Shown here: piece after piece, positions 1-9,405 of the stretch
How the letters are laid out: each line of letters begins with the position of its first letter
Numbering within the stretch: the first letter of the stretch is position 1
From: Flavobacterium commune
GTDB taxonomy: Bacteria > Bacteroidota > Bacteroidia > Flavobacteriales > Flavobacteriaceae
NCBI RefSeq assembly: GCF_001857965.1
Contig: NZ_CP017774.1
Span: 2,294,001-2,358,000, forward strand
DNA length: 64,000 bases
Direction of reading: 5' to 3'
Notes under the pieces: generated by a model
Database searches by the model: none
Seen by the model: only the letters and a program-made list of their open reading frames with translations
Told to the model about the DNA's origin: nothing
Position numbers and translations under genes: made by a program

Positions 1-779
1 ATTTTGTAGGTGATTTTGATGGTAAGATATTTAAGCTGGATGAATCTTTTTCTAAAGATATAAATGGGCAAAAAGGGCTATGGATTGATTACGGAAGAGA
101 TAATTATGCAGGTGTAACCTGGTCTAATATTTCAGAGACCGATGGCAGAAAACTGTTTATGGGTTGGATGTCCAATTGGGACTATGCCCAAAAAGTTCCA
201 ACTCAAAAATGGAGAAGCAGCATGACTGTAGCCAGAGAATTAAAATTGATTAAGGAAAATAATCATTACAGGCTTTCTTCAGTTCCGGTAAGAGAATTAC
301 AAAATTATGTAGCCAATACAATCAAGAAGGAAGCGCTTAAAATTACCGATAAAAAAACGGTTTTAATTGATAAATCATCAATTGACTTAACAAGGTTAGA
401 CATTCAATTTACCTTAAGAAATCTTAAAAAAGACATCTATACTTTTTCACTGTGTAACAGTTCTGATAACAATATCAGTTTTGGTATTAATAAAAAGGAC
501 AAATACTTTTTTATCGACCGAAAAAAATCAGGGGATTTGTCTTTCTCGGATGCTTTTGCAAAACAAATTTCGAAAGCCCCTTTTACTGAAGATTTTGATA
601 AAATAGACGTAAGAGTAATAGTCGATAAAACTTCAATCGAAGTGTTTTACGATAACGGCAAAACAGTAATGACCGAAATATTTTTTCCGGAAAAACCAAT
701 GGAAACATTTTCTGTAACGAAAGAAAAATTCGATTTCACCATCGAAAACTTAACTATTAACCAATTAAATTTTAACTAA
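1..779 (+). CDS. GH32 glycoside hydrolase (levanase/inulinase/sucrase type), 3' part only
   Basis: The reading frame is open from base 3, so the gene begins before the window. About 258 C-terminal residues remain. The visible start has the classic GH32 run FVGDFDGK, then WIDYGRDNYAGVTWSN and a GWMSNWDYAQ segment, which close the five-blade propeller. The rest (about residues 90-258 of the visible part) is the beta-sandwich typical of GH32, with IDKTSIEVFYDNG. The family hydrolyses beta-fructosides (sucrose, raffinose, levan, inulin). The catalytic motifs WMNDPNG, RDP and EC lie off-window, so activity cannot be judged. It ends 12 bases before susC and is probably co-transcribed with the rest of the locus. 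An ATG at 159 is internal, not the start. Confidence 0.93.
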   Translation, partial: FVGDFDGKIFKLDESFSKDINGQKGLWIDYGRDNYAGVTWSNISETDGRKLFMGWMSNWDYAQKVPTQKWRSSMTVARELKLIKENNHYRLSSVPVRELQNYVANTIKKEALKITDKKTVLIDKSSIDLTRLDIQFTLRNLKKDIYTFSLCNSSDNNISFGINKKDKYFFIDRKKSGDLSFSDAFAKQISKAPFTEDFDKIDVRVIVDKTSIEVFYDNGKTVMTEIFFPEKPMETFSVTKEKFDFTIENLTINQLNFN

Positions 780-791
780 ACTATCTAAACT

Positions 792-3700
792 ATGAAACGA
801 AAAATCATTTTTTATTTAATTCTAATGGGGTCATTTTTTTCACTTTCGGCCCAAAACATCGGAATAAAAGGAGTTGTAACCTCTTCTGAAGACGGTATGT
901 CGCTCCCGGGGGTATCTGTTGTAGTATCAGGGTCTAATAAGGGGACTATTACTGATATGGACGGTAAATATGAACTTAGAAATGTAGATCCAAAAGCAAC
1001 TTTGACTTTTAGTTATGTGGGATTTACAAATCAAACACTAGAAGTAAACGGTCAGGAAACAATTAATGTTATTTTAAAATCAGAATCGCAGCAATTAACA
1101 GAGGTTGTGGTAACGGGATATTCTAAAGAACGAAAAGTCGATGTGACAGGAGCTGTAGTTGTTGTTGAGATGAAACCCATCGAAGGGCAAAGTATGAGTT
1201 CTGGTAATGCCATGCAGGCGCTACAAGGTAGGGTTGCAGGTTTGTCTATTGAAAAATCAGGAGATCCAAGTGGTACGAGTAGTAAGATTTTGATTAGAGG
1301 GGTGAGCACTCTGGGTAATACCGATCCATTGTATGTAATTGATGGTGTGCCTACAGTAAGACCAGAGGTTTTTGCCAGTTTAAATCCAAGTGCAATAGAA
1401 TCGGTTCAGGTATTGAAAGATGCTTCTGCTTCGTCTATTTATGGTTCCAGAGCGGCTAATGGTGTTATTGTTGTAACAACCAAAAATGCTTTTAAAGGAG
1501 AAAGAATGAATGTCTCTTACAATACCAGTATTTCAGCAATGTCAGAGAAAAAACAAAGGTATAAAATGCTGAATTCAGTAGATAGAGGAAAGGTTTTGTG
1601 GCAGGCATCAGTTAATGATGGAGCTAATCCGACAGATGCTTACGGAGCAATCTATAATTTTGACTGGAATAATGACCTGAATAATCCGGTATTGAATAGC
1701 GTTTCCGTTCAGCCTTATGTAGGTGGGGATACTAATATGCCGGCAGGAAATACAGATTGGCAGGATGTAGTGTATAAAACAGGATTTGTTATCAATAATG
1801 ATTTGTCCGTATCAGGAGGTACTGATAAATCCAATGCCATGTTGAATTTAGGCTATTTGGATAATACAGGAATGTTGAAATATACTAATTTCGAAAGATA
1901 TACCGCAAGATTGAATGCTAATTTCAAGTTGTTTAACGACAAGGTACGATTTGGTATTAATTCACAGTTTACCCAATCTAATGAAAGATTAGCGGCTAAT
2001 GACGTTGGGAATTCTCCGGTTCCTGCCTTGGCTATTTCATTAGCACCAACAATTCCGGTTTATACTAATTCCGGTGGATACGGAGGACCTTTAGGCTCTG
2101 GTTATTCTGATAGAAATAACCCTTTGTTAATGCAATATTTAAACAGATGGGATAATACCAGAAGAATTTCGTTGTATGGAAATGTTTTTACCGAAATAGA
2201 TTTAGTAAAAAACCTTACCTACAGAAATAGTATTGGTATGGATTTTAATGATTTCAACAGAAAAGATATTGAACCTATAGTACGTAATGGATCGGTTAAC
2301 AGAGACAATAATAGCTTGACTCATAATACTAATAAATATTCGAGTTTAACCATTTCGAATACTTTGAATTATAATGTAAAGCTTTCCGATCATAAAATTG
2401 GTGTTTTGGTTGGGGTAGAATCAGTTAAAACAGATTTTCATAGTTTATTAGCTCGTGGAGAGAATTTTGCTGTAGAATCAGAAGATTATTTTGTATTATC
2501 AGCTGCTTCAGGAGCCAGAACCTCAAATGGATTAACAACAGGAAGCCGATTGCTTTCTCAGTTTGGAAAAGTTAACTATGCCTTTTCTGATAAATATTTG
2601 GCAACATTTACTATAAGGAGAGATGGTTCTTCCCGATTTGGTGAAGACAACAGATACGGAGTTTTCCCGGCAGCTACAGTAGGTTGGAAAATCAGTAATG
2701 AAGATTTTCTGAAAAATGTTAAAGCACTTTCGTCATTAAAACTTCGTGCCGGTTATGGTGAGGTAGGAAATCAATCCATTGGAGATTTTGCCAGTTTAGG
2801 TTTGTTTGAAGCCAGATATGGGGTTAATCAAAATGTTTTTATACCTGATTTTTTCAATATTTATTACAATGTAGGTACTGCCTATGATTTGGGTGGAGTG
2901 AATACAGGAAATTTACCATCTGGTTTTGTGGCTATCCAAGCGGCTAATTCAGGATTGAAATGGGAATCGACTAAAGAGATAAACTTAGGGGTGGATTTTG
3001 CTTTTTTGGATAACAAATTATCAGGTTCCTTTGATTATTTTGCCAGAAAAACTGATGGAATTTTAATTAAACCACCCGTTGCTTCGGTTTTAGGAGAAGG
3101 GCAACAGCGTTTTGTGAATGGAGCTTCTACTTCTAACAAAGGTTGGGAATTGGTTTTAGGATACTCAGATACATTAGAGAATGGATTGAATTTTAATGTT
3201 ACTACTAACTTTGGTGCTACTAAAAACAAAATAACCGCTTTGCCTGAGGAGGTAAGAACAGCTTATCCTGGAACAGCAGCTAATTCTATCGTTGGTCATT
3301 CTCAGTTTGAAATTTTTGGATACAAAACCGATGGATTATTTCAATCACAAGCTGATATAGATTCTCATGCTACACAAGTAGCATCCAGATTAGGAGGAAT
3401 TAAATTTGTGGATATTAATAATGATGGTGTTATCAATTCAAATGATAGAACTTTTATTGGTTCAACACAGCCTAAATTAGAATACGGTATCAATATTAGT
3501 TTGGCTTATAAAAATATCGATATGTCTGTTTTTGGTTCTGGAGTTAGCGGAAGAAAAGGGGTCGATCCTTATATTTATTGGAATAATTTTGTTCAGGGTA
3601 GAGAAAATGCAGGGCCTGGAACTTTGAATGCCTGGTCCCCAACAAATACAAGTAGTACGATACCTTCACTAACAACAAATAATACGGATTACGCTAATAT

Positions 3701-3944
3701 GTCCGATTATTTATTAAGAAACAATTCTTATTTCAAAGTTAGAAATATCCAAATTGGGTATTCATTGCCGGAGAGTATAACTGAAAAAACCGGTTTTATT
3801 ACTCGTTGTAGAATATATGCTCAGGGAGAGAACTTATTTTGGTTTACTCCAAAAGGATATATCGGTTCTGATCCGGAACGTACTAATATAAATTCAATAC
3901 CAGTACCTACAACATTCTCATTAGGTGTAAACTTAAACTTTTAA
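792..3944 (+). CDS. SusC-like TonB-dependent outer-membrane transporter (sugar locus 1)
   Basis: A 1050-residue SusC/RagA-type receptor. A signal peptide (about residues 1-20, ending SLSAQ) is followed by a carboxypeptidase-regulatory-like domain (about 23-95), a TonB-box-like EVVVTGYS, the plug (PLYVIDGVP, LKDASASSIYGSRAANGVI) and a C-terminal beta-barrel ending in a hydrophobic aromatic residue (LGVNLNF). Such proteins import oligosaccharides across the outer membrane with a SusD lid. It sits 12 bases after the GH32 gene and 9 bases before susD. From its neighbours the substrate is probably a fructose- and/or galactose-containing oligosaccharide; this is inference. Confidence 0.96.
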   Translation: MKRKIIFYLILMGSFFSLSAQNIGIKGVVTSSEDGMSLPGVSVVVSGSNKGTITDMDGKYELRNVDPKATLTFSYVGFTNQTLEVNGQETINVILKSESQQLTEVVVTGYSKERKVDVTGAVVVVEMKPIEGQSMSSGNAMQALQGRVAGLSIEKSGDPSGTSSKILIRGVSTLGNTDPLYVIDGVPTVRPEVFASLNPSAIESVQVLKDASASSIYGSRAANGVIVVTTKNAFKGERMNVSYNTSISAMSEKKQRYKMLNSVDRGKVLWQASVNDGANPTDAYGAIYNFDWNNDLNNPVLNSVSVQPYVGGDTNMPAGNTDWQDVVYKTGFVINNDLSVSGGTDKSNAMLNLGYLDNTGMLKYTNFERYTARLNANFKLFNDKVRFGINSQFTQSNERLAANDVGNSPVPALAISLAPTIPVYTNSGGYGGPLGSGYSDRNNPLLMQYLNRWDNTRRISLYGNVFTEIDLVKNLTYRNSIGMDFNDFNRKDIEPIVRNGSVNRDNNSLTHNTNKYSSLTISNTLNYNVKLSDHKIGVLVGVESVKTDFHSLLARGENFAVESEDYFVLSAASGARTSNGLTTGSRLLSQFGKVNYAFSDKYLATFTIRRDGSSRFGEDNRYGVFPAATVGWKISNEDFLKNVKALSSLKLRAGYGEVGNQSIGDFASLGLFEARYGVNQNVFIPDFFNIYYNVGTAYDLGGVNTGNLPSGFVAIQAANSGLKWESTKEINLGVDFAFLDNKLSGSFDYFARKTDGILIKPPVASVLGEGQQRFVNGASTSNKGWELVLGYSDTLENGLNFNVTTNFGATKNKITALPEEVRTAYPGTAANSIVGHSQFEIFGYKTDGLFQSQADIDSHATQVASRLGGIKFVDINNDGVINSNDRTFIGSTQPKLEYGINISLAYKNIDMSVFGSGVSGRKGVDPYIYWNNFVQGRENAGPGTLNAWSPTNTSSTIPSLTTNNTDYANMSDYLLRNNSYFKVRNIQIGYSLPESITEKTGFITRCRIYAQGENLFWFTPKGYIGSDPERTNINSIPVPTTFSLGVNLNF

Positions 3945-3953
3945 TTAATTCTC

Positions 3954-5699
3954 ATGAAAAAATATAATAAAATAGTTATCAGCTTCATGTCAGCTATATT
4001 GTTGGCATCATGTAGCTCCGATTTTTTAGATTATGAACCTAAAGGGGCGCTAAAACCGGATCAGGTTGCTACAATAGCCAATGCGGATGCGCTTGTTGTT
4101 GCTGCTTATGCGGCAATTGGAAATGACGAAATGATTGGACCAATTACCAGTCAGTGGGTTTATGGAAGTGTTCGATCTGATGATGCCTACAAAGGTGGTG
4201 GAGGTCGTGGTGACGTAGATGTTGTGGACAGATACGAACAATATAATTTGACCATTCCTGATTATGGCGACTGGATGTTGCCTAGAACATGGACAAATCA
4301 CTTTAAGGCAATTTCCCGAGCTAACTTTGCTTTGTCTGTAGTTAATAATATTGATGAAGCCGATTATCCGTTAAAGAAAATCAGACAGGCTGAATTGCGT
4401 TTTCTAAGAGCACACTCTTATTTTATGTTGAAGTTGTTGTTTAATAAAGTGCCTTTCATTACAGAAGACCTTACTAAAGAACAAATTTTGGCAACCTCAA
4501 ATGATTTGTCTTCAGATGCCTTATGGAATAAAATTGCAGATGATTTTATTTTTGCTCATGATAATTTACCTCCTTCACAGGAACAGGTAGGTAGAGCGGA
4601 TAAAAACGCAGCATCGGCTTATTTGGCAAAATTAAGATTGTATCAGGCATACGAACAAAATGATGATCATCAGGTAGTAAACATCAATGCAGCCCGATTA
4701 CAGGAAGTTATTGATTATGCTAATGAAGTAACCGGAAGTTTAGAAACAGATTTTGGTTATAATTTCTTAGATGGTCGTGATAATGGTCCGGAATCGATTT
4801 GGGCTGTTCAGTTTTCAATCAATGACGGAACAAATGTGGGTAGAGTAAGTTTTGTAACAGGATTAAACTCTCCTCATGGTAACCCTCTTTACGGATGTTG
4901 CGGTTTCCATATGGCCAGTCAGAACATGGTAAACGCATTCAAAACCGATGCTGTTACGGGATTACCATTGTTAGATACTTTTAACAATGCAGATATTTAT
5001 AATACAGTTGATGGTACAGGGAAATCATCGCTAACTGCAGGAGTAACACTAGATCCAAGAATTGATCATACGGTAGGGGTTCCAGGAAGACCATTCAAGT
5101 ATAAAAATACTTTGAAAACGGCTGGGGATATGGTTTATAATTTTAGCTGGGCTAGAGATCCGGGGGTTTACGGCTACTTTGGGAATATGAAAGAACAACA
5201 ATCACCAGACTGTTCTTGTTACGTTAAAAACGGACCCTTCGTAGGAACTTCTAAAAACGTGGATTTTATTAGATATGCTGATGTGTTGTTGTTTAAAGCA
5301 GAAGCTTTAATTCAGTTAAACAGAAAGGATGAAGCTTTACCTATTATTAATTTAATAAGAGCCAGAGCCGCTGCAAGTACAGCAATGCCTCTAGCCGCAG
5401 GAGCTTCAAATGTGTATAAAGTAGAACCGTATCTTTCTTTTCCTTCAAAAGATTATGCTATGAAAGCATTGATGTTTGAAAGAAGATTGGAATTTGGTAT
5501 GGAAGGCCCTAGATTCTTCGATTTGGTAAGATGGGGAATCGCCGAACCGGTTTTAAACGCTTACCTTGCTGTTGAGAAAGTAAAAAAAGGCTTCCTTTCA
5601 AGTGCACATTTTACAGCGGGTAGAGATGAATATTATCCAATACCTCAAAGAGAAATTGATTTTACAGGAGGATTATATACTCAAAATCCAGGGTATTAA
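3954..5699 (+). CDS. SusD/RagB-like outer-membrane lipoprotein (sugar locus 1)
   Basis: A 581-residue SusD homologue. The lipoprotein signal ends in LLASC, so Cys20 would be lipidated. The N-terminal TPR-like helices include RQAELRFLRAHSYFML, and the conserved C-terminal segment has ALMFERRLEFGMEGPRFFDL and YPIPQREID, hallmark RagB/SusD sequences. It binds the glycan at the cell surface and caps the SusC channel. Its start is 9 bases after susC and a strong terminator follows at 5743-5779. Confidence 0.96.
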   Translation: MKKYNKIVISFMSAILLASCSSDFLDYEPKGALKPDQVATIANADALVVAAYAAIGNDEMIGPITSQWVYGSVRSDDAYKGGGGRGDVDVVDRYEQYNLTIPDYGDWMLPRTWTNHFKAISRANFALSVVNNIDEADYPLKKIRQAELRFLRAHSYFMLKLLFNKVPFITEDLTKEQILATSNDLSSDALWNKIADDFIFAHDNLPPSQEQVGRADKNAASAYLAKLRLYQAYEQNDDHQVVNINAARLQEVIDYANEVTGSLETDFGYNFLDGRDNGPESIWAVQFSINDGTNVGRVSFVTGLNSPHGNPLYGCCGFHMASQNMVNAFKTDAVTGLPLLDTFNNADIYNTVDGTGKSSLTAGVTLDPRIDHTVGVPGRPFKYKNTLKTAGDMVYNFSWARDPGVYGYFGNMKEQQSPDCSCYVKNGPFVGTSKNVDFIRYADVLLFKAEALIQLNRKDEALPIINLIRARAAASTAMPLAAGASNVYKVEPYLSFPSKDYAMKALMFERRLEFGMEGPRFFDLVRWGIAEPVLNAYLAVEKVKKGFLSSAHFTAGRDEYYPIPQREIDFTGGLYTQNPGY

Positions 5700-5742
5700 A
5701 AATAAGGTTAATAATGGTTGTTTAAATTAGTGTTTTTTATTT

Positions 5743-5779
5743 AGCTAAAGGCAAATCTTTATTTGCCTTTAGCTTTTTT
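5743..5779 (+). terminator. Intrinsic terminator after susD
   Basis: A 14-bp perfect stem (5743-5756 with 5761-5774), a 4-base loop and a T-run to 5779. It should separate susCD from the alpha-galactosidase gene, or let only part of the transcription through. Confidence 0.9.
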
Positions 5780-5811
5780 CACATTGTCTTAAAATATTTT
5801 AAACCGGAATT

Positions 5812-8031
5812 ATGAGAGAGAAAAGACAAACTTATAAAAGGAACCAAATAGGATTTCTTTTTAGTTTGATTATTTGTGTTTGCAATTTAACAGCACAAAC
5901 AGTCATTCCTGTTGCTACCAAAAATAATTTGTTGTTGATGCAAACAGACAATAGCAATAGATTGCGAATCATTTATTTTGGAAAGCCACTTGCCAACGAA
6001 AGCGAGTACAAAGCCGTCGCGGCAAATTATAATTATGATGAATCCAATGCCGGAATTTATAATTCGGCTTATACGCCTGCGGGAACCTGGAATCTGTCTG
6101 AACCTGCTATTCAGGTCAAACATGCCGATGGAAATACGTCGTTGGAATTAAAGTATATAAGTCATAAAAAAGAACAAATAGATGCTAATGTAGCTGTTAC
6201 CAGTATTCTTCTCAAAGATCCTGTTTATCCGTTTGAAGTGACTTTGTTTTATAAAGTTTGGGAAAAAGAGAATGTAATCGAGCAATGGACCGAAATAAAA
6301 CACAAGGAGAAAAAGCCGGTTGTATTGCAAAAATATGCCTCGGCTAATTTATATTTTGCCAATAAAGATTTTTATCTCACGAGTTTTCAGGGAGAATATT
6401 TAAAAGAAATGCAGCCTGTTGAAACTAAACTTTCACAGGGAATAAGAACGGTGGATTCTAAACTGGGAACCAGAGCAATGTTGTTACAAACGCCTAATTT
6501 TATCTTGTCATTTGGTAAATCGGCTTCCGAAAATGAAGGGACGGTTATGTTGGGACAACTGGCATGGAGCAGTAATTTTAAATTGGATTTTGAAATTGAT
6601 TCGCATAAAAATCTCCGTTTCATTGCAGGAATCAATCCATTTGCTTCCGAATATTCGTTGGTTCCAAACGAAACTTTTAAAACTCCTTCGTTAATTTATG
6701 CTTTATCGAATAACGGAACCGGAGAAGCGAGTAGAAATTTACATGATTGGGCAAGGAAATATCGGGTATTGGACGGTCAGGGCGAACGTTTGACTTTGTT
6801 GAATAACTGGGAGGCGACTTATTTTGATTTTGATGAAAATAAAATCAAAGCTTTGTTTGAAGATGCCAAAGATTTGGGTGTCGATATGTTTTTATTGGAC
6901 GATGGCTGGTTTGGGAATAAATACCCACGAAATAATGATGATGCAGGATTGGGTGACTGGCAGGAAAATAAAAAGAAGTTGCCAAACGGATTGGGATATT
7001 TAGTAAGAGAAGCTAAAAAAGAAGGAGTGAAATTTGGTATTTGGATTGAACCTGAAATGGTAAATCCAAGGAGTGAATTGTATGAAAAACATTTGGATTG
7101 GGTAATACGGCAGCCCGAAAGACCTGAGATTTATTATAGAAATCAGATGGTGTTGGATTTGTCGAATCCCGAGGTCCAGGATTTTGTCTTTGGAATAGTG
7201 GATGATTTGTTTGTGAAAAATCCCGAATTGGCGTTCATTAAATGGGATTGTAATGCGGTTATTTATAATGCCTATTCGGCTTATCTCAATAAAAAAGGAG
7301 TTCCTCAATCTAATCTGTATGTCGATTATGTCAAAGGATTGTATAAAGTGCTGCAACGTATTCGTGCCAAATATCCAAAAGTACCTATGATGCTGTGTTC
7401 CGGTGGTGGTGGCCGTGCTGATTATGAGTTTTTAAAATATTTCACCGAATTTTGGCCTAGTGATGATACCGAGCCTATAGAACGTATATTTTTACAATGG
7501 GATTATTCGTATTTCTTTCCATCAATCACAACCGATAATCATGTTACCGATTGGGGAAAACAACCGCTGAAATTTAGGGTAGATGTGGCCAGTATGGGTA
7601 AGCTGGGATTTGATATTGTAGCAGGTGAATTAGATACTAATGATAAAATATTTTGCAAAGAAGCTATTAATAATTACAATTCATTCAAAGATATTGTATG
7701 GCATGGCGATATGTTTCGTTTGGTTAATCCGCATGAAAATGATATTTCAGCATTAATGTATGTGAGTAAGGATAAAAGCAAAGCAATTGTATTTAATTAT
7801 TTGGTGAACAATAGATTCAGCATTACGGCTACTAAACGGCCGGTCGTTTTTAACGGTCTGGATGCTAATAAACGTTACACGGTAAAAGAAATCAACCTTT
7901 ATCCTGGCGTAAGTTCGACATTTTCTTCCGATAAAGTATTTACAGGAGATTTTTTAATGAAAGCAGGCTTTAATCCTAATGTTACGTTGAAAAGAACAAG
8001 CGTAGTGCTGGAAGTAAATGAGGTGAAATAA
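5812..8031 (+). CDS. Secreted GH36 alpha-galactosidase
   Basis: A 739-residue GH36 enzyme that cleaves terminal alpha-1,6-galactose from raffinose-type sugars or galactosides. A charged N-terminus plus hydrophobic stretch ending NLTAQ (about residue 29) indicates export. An N-terminal beta-supersandwich precedes the barrel. Barrel landmarks are LLDDGWFG (about 361-368), FGIWIEPEMVNP, FIKWDCN with Asp479 as predicted nucleophile, CSGGGGRADYEF, and WPSDDTEP with Asp551/Asp552 at the acid/base position, all normal for GH36. With GH32 and fructokinase nearby, raffinose or stachyose is the best guess. It starts 33 bases after the preceding terminator and is followed closely by the kinase gene. Confidence 0.94.
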   Translation: MREKRQTYKRNQIGFLFSLIICVCNLTAQTVIPVATKNNLLLMQTDNSNRLRIIYFGKPLANESEYKAVAANYNYDESNAGIYNSAYTPAGTWNLSEPAIQVKHADGNTSLELKYISHKKEQIDANVAVTSILLKDPVYPFEVTLFYKVWEKENVIEQWTEIKHKEKKPVVLQKYASANLYFANKDFYLTSFQGEYLKEMQPVETKLSQGIRTVDSKLGTRAMLLQTPNFILSFGKSASENEGTVMLGQLAWSSNFKLDFEIDSHKNLRFIAGINPFASEYSLVPNETFKTPSLIYALSNNGTGEASRNLHDWARKYRVLDGQGERLTLLNNWEATYFDFDENKIKALFEDAKDLGVDMFLLDDGWFGNKYPRNNDDAGLGDWQENKKKLPNGLGYLVREAKKEGVKFGIWIEPEMVNPRSELYEKHLDWVIRQPERPEIYYRNQMVLDLSNPEVQDFVFGIVDDLFVKNPELAFIKWDCNAVIYNAYSAYLNKKGVPQSNLYVDYVKGLYKVLQRIRAKYPKVPMMLCSGGGGRADYEFLKYFTEFWPSDDTEPIERIFLQWDYSYFFPSITTDNHVTDWGKQPLKFRVDVASMGKLGFDIVAGELDTNDKIFCKEAINNYNSFKDIVWHGDMFRLVNPHENDISALMYVSKDKSKAIVFNYLVNNRFSITATKRPVVFNGLDANKRYTVKEINLYPGVSSTFSSDKVFTGDFLMKAGFNPNVTLKRTSVVLEVNEVK

Positions 8032-8053
8032 TTACAATTTAAAGATTTAAAAT

Positions 8054-8950
8054 ATGAAAAAGAAACAAGCATTAAATGTTGTTTGCTTTGGAGAAGTTTT
8101 ATGGGATGTTTTTCCAACGCATAAAAAAATTGGCGGAGCACCTTTGAATGTGGCATTGAGAATGAATTCTATAGGAGTTGCTTCGACTATAATTAGTAAA
8201 ATTGGAAATGATGAAAATGGGAAAGATATAATCAAATATATCGAAGATCACAATATGAGTTCCAGTTTGATACAAGTAGATTCTGATTATATGAGTGGAG
8301 TAGTTCACGTAATGATTAATGAAAAAGGGAATGCTTCTTATGATATTCACTATCCCTCAGCATGGGACAAAATTGTTGTCAATTCAGCAGTTGAAAAGCA
8401 AGTCAGTGAAGCCGATGCTTTTGTTTTTGGTAGTTTAATTTGTCGGGACGAAATTTCAAGGGCAAGTTTGTTTTCTCTTTTAAAAAAGGCAAAGTATAAA
8501 GTTTTGGATGCCAATTTGAGAGCACCATATTATACTACCGAAGTACTTATCGAATTGATGTTCAAGGCCGATTTTATAAAGCTTAATGATGAAGAGTTGT
8601 ATGAGATAAGTCAGAAGTTAGAATCTCCCTATAATTCTTTTGAACAGAATATTAAATTCATTGCCGAAAAAACAAATACTAAGCAAATTTGTGTGACCAA
8701 AGGTGCCTTTGGGGCCGTTTTGTATTATAATGAGAAATTTTATTATAACAGTGGTTATTTTGTAAAAGTGGTAGATACTGTTGGGGCAGGAGATTCTTTT
8801 TTAGCTACCTTGATAGTAAGATTGCTAAAAGGAAAATCGCCGCAGAAATCGTTGAACTATGCCTGTGCCATAGGAGCATTGGTTGCAGGGCAGGAAGGAG
8901 CTAATCCTAAGATTTCGGATAAGGAAATAAAGAAGTTTATGATGGTTTGA
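8054..8950 (+). CDS. PfkB-family carbohydrate kinase, probable fructokinase
   Basis: A 298-residue cytoplasmic sugar kinase. It starts with CFGEVLWDVFP and KIGGAPLNVA, the sugar-binding signature of bacterial fructokinases, and carries the PfkB signature DTVGAGDSF with Asp247 as catalytic base. It would phosphorylate fructose released by the GH32 enzyme. It lies 22 bases after the alpha-galactosidase gene and is the last gene of the unit. Ribokinase or another ketose kinase is less likely because the GGAP motif and context favour fructose. Confidence 0.9.
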   Translation: MKKKQALNVVCFGEVLWDVFPTHKKIGGAPLNVALRMNSIGVASTIISKIGNDENGKDIIKYIEDHNMSSSLIQVDSDYMSGVVHVMINEKGNASYDIHYPSAWDKIVVNSAVEKQVSEADAFVFGSLICRDEISRASLFSLLKKAKYKVLDANLRAPYYTTEVLIELMFKADFIKLNDEELYEISQKLESPYNSFEQNIKFIAEKTNTKQICVTKGAFGAVLYYNEKFYYNSGYFVKVVDTVGAGDSFLATLIVRLLKGKSPQKSLNYACAIGALVAGQEGANPKISDKEIKKFMMV

Positions 8951-8991
8951 AATTAGAACAAAGATTTTTAAAATATTGTCGTGTTATTATT

Positions 8992-9026
8992 GGGATAATC
9001 TCTTTATGAGGGATTATCCCTTTTTT
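8992..9026 (+). terminator. Intrinsic terminator after fructokinase
   Basis: Stem GGGATAATC (8992-9000) pairs with GATTATCCC (9012-9020), followed by six T. It marks the end of sugar locus 1. Confidence 0.88.
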
Positions 9027-9265
9027 ATTTCCTATTTCTTTTTTATAGATATTATGAAAGAGTAAGTTTTTTACTAAATATAATGACGGTCTGATGGTTT
9101 TTGTAATACAATTTATTTTTTTAATGTAAAGTCAGATTTGTATTTAATTTACTGTATATGAGTTATTTGATTTTTGTTTTGTTCCTTTTTTTAGATGTAA
9201 TTTGTAATTTGTTTTAAAATAATTAAGTTTTCTTTTGGTCAGTTTAATTTTTAACTTAATTTTGT

Positions 9266-9280
9266 CTATAGAATTAGTAG
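9266..9280 (+). promoter_or_regulatory. Candidate sulfur-regulon operator, copy 1
   Basis: The 15 bases CTATAGAATTAGTAG recur exactly in inverted orientation at 21042-21056 (upstream of tauE) and with 12/15 identity at 22062-22076 (upstream of metY). The ends form a weak dyad (CTA...TAG). It lies 39 bases before the Cys-tailed leader frame. Binding of a regulator is inferred; I cannot name the protein. Confidence 0.55.
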
Positions 9281-9318
9281 AGTTTAAAATAGCTATTTAT
9301 CAATAAAAAAACAACGCT

Positions 9319-9405
9319 TTGAAAACTATCAAAAACACCTCATTTTTGATCACGCAATTAAGTCAAGTATTCGCCAATCCCGGACGAATGTGTTGTTGCT
9401 GTTAG
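9319..9405 (+). CDS. Cys-tailed 28-residue leader peptide upstream of the sulfatase locus
   Basis: A TTG-started frame of 28 codons. An in-frame TAA at 9304 limits any upstream extension and no ATG precedes it. The peptide begins MKTIKNTSFLITQ and ends GRMCCCC directly before the TAG, so four Cys codons (TGT TGT TGC TGT, 9391-9402) are the last sense codons. An 8-bp hairpin (9328-9335 with 9343-9350) lies inside the frame. Its position downstream of the candidate operator and ahead of a sulfatase operon suggests a regulatory peptide whose translation senses charged Cys-tRNA. I know no named family for it. Start codon and function are inferred. Confidence 0.6.
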   Translation: MKTIKNTSFLITQLSQVFANPGRMCCCC

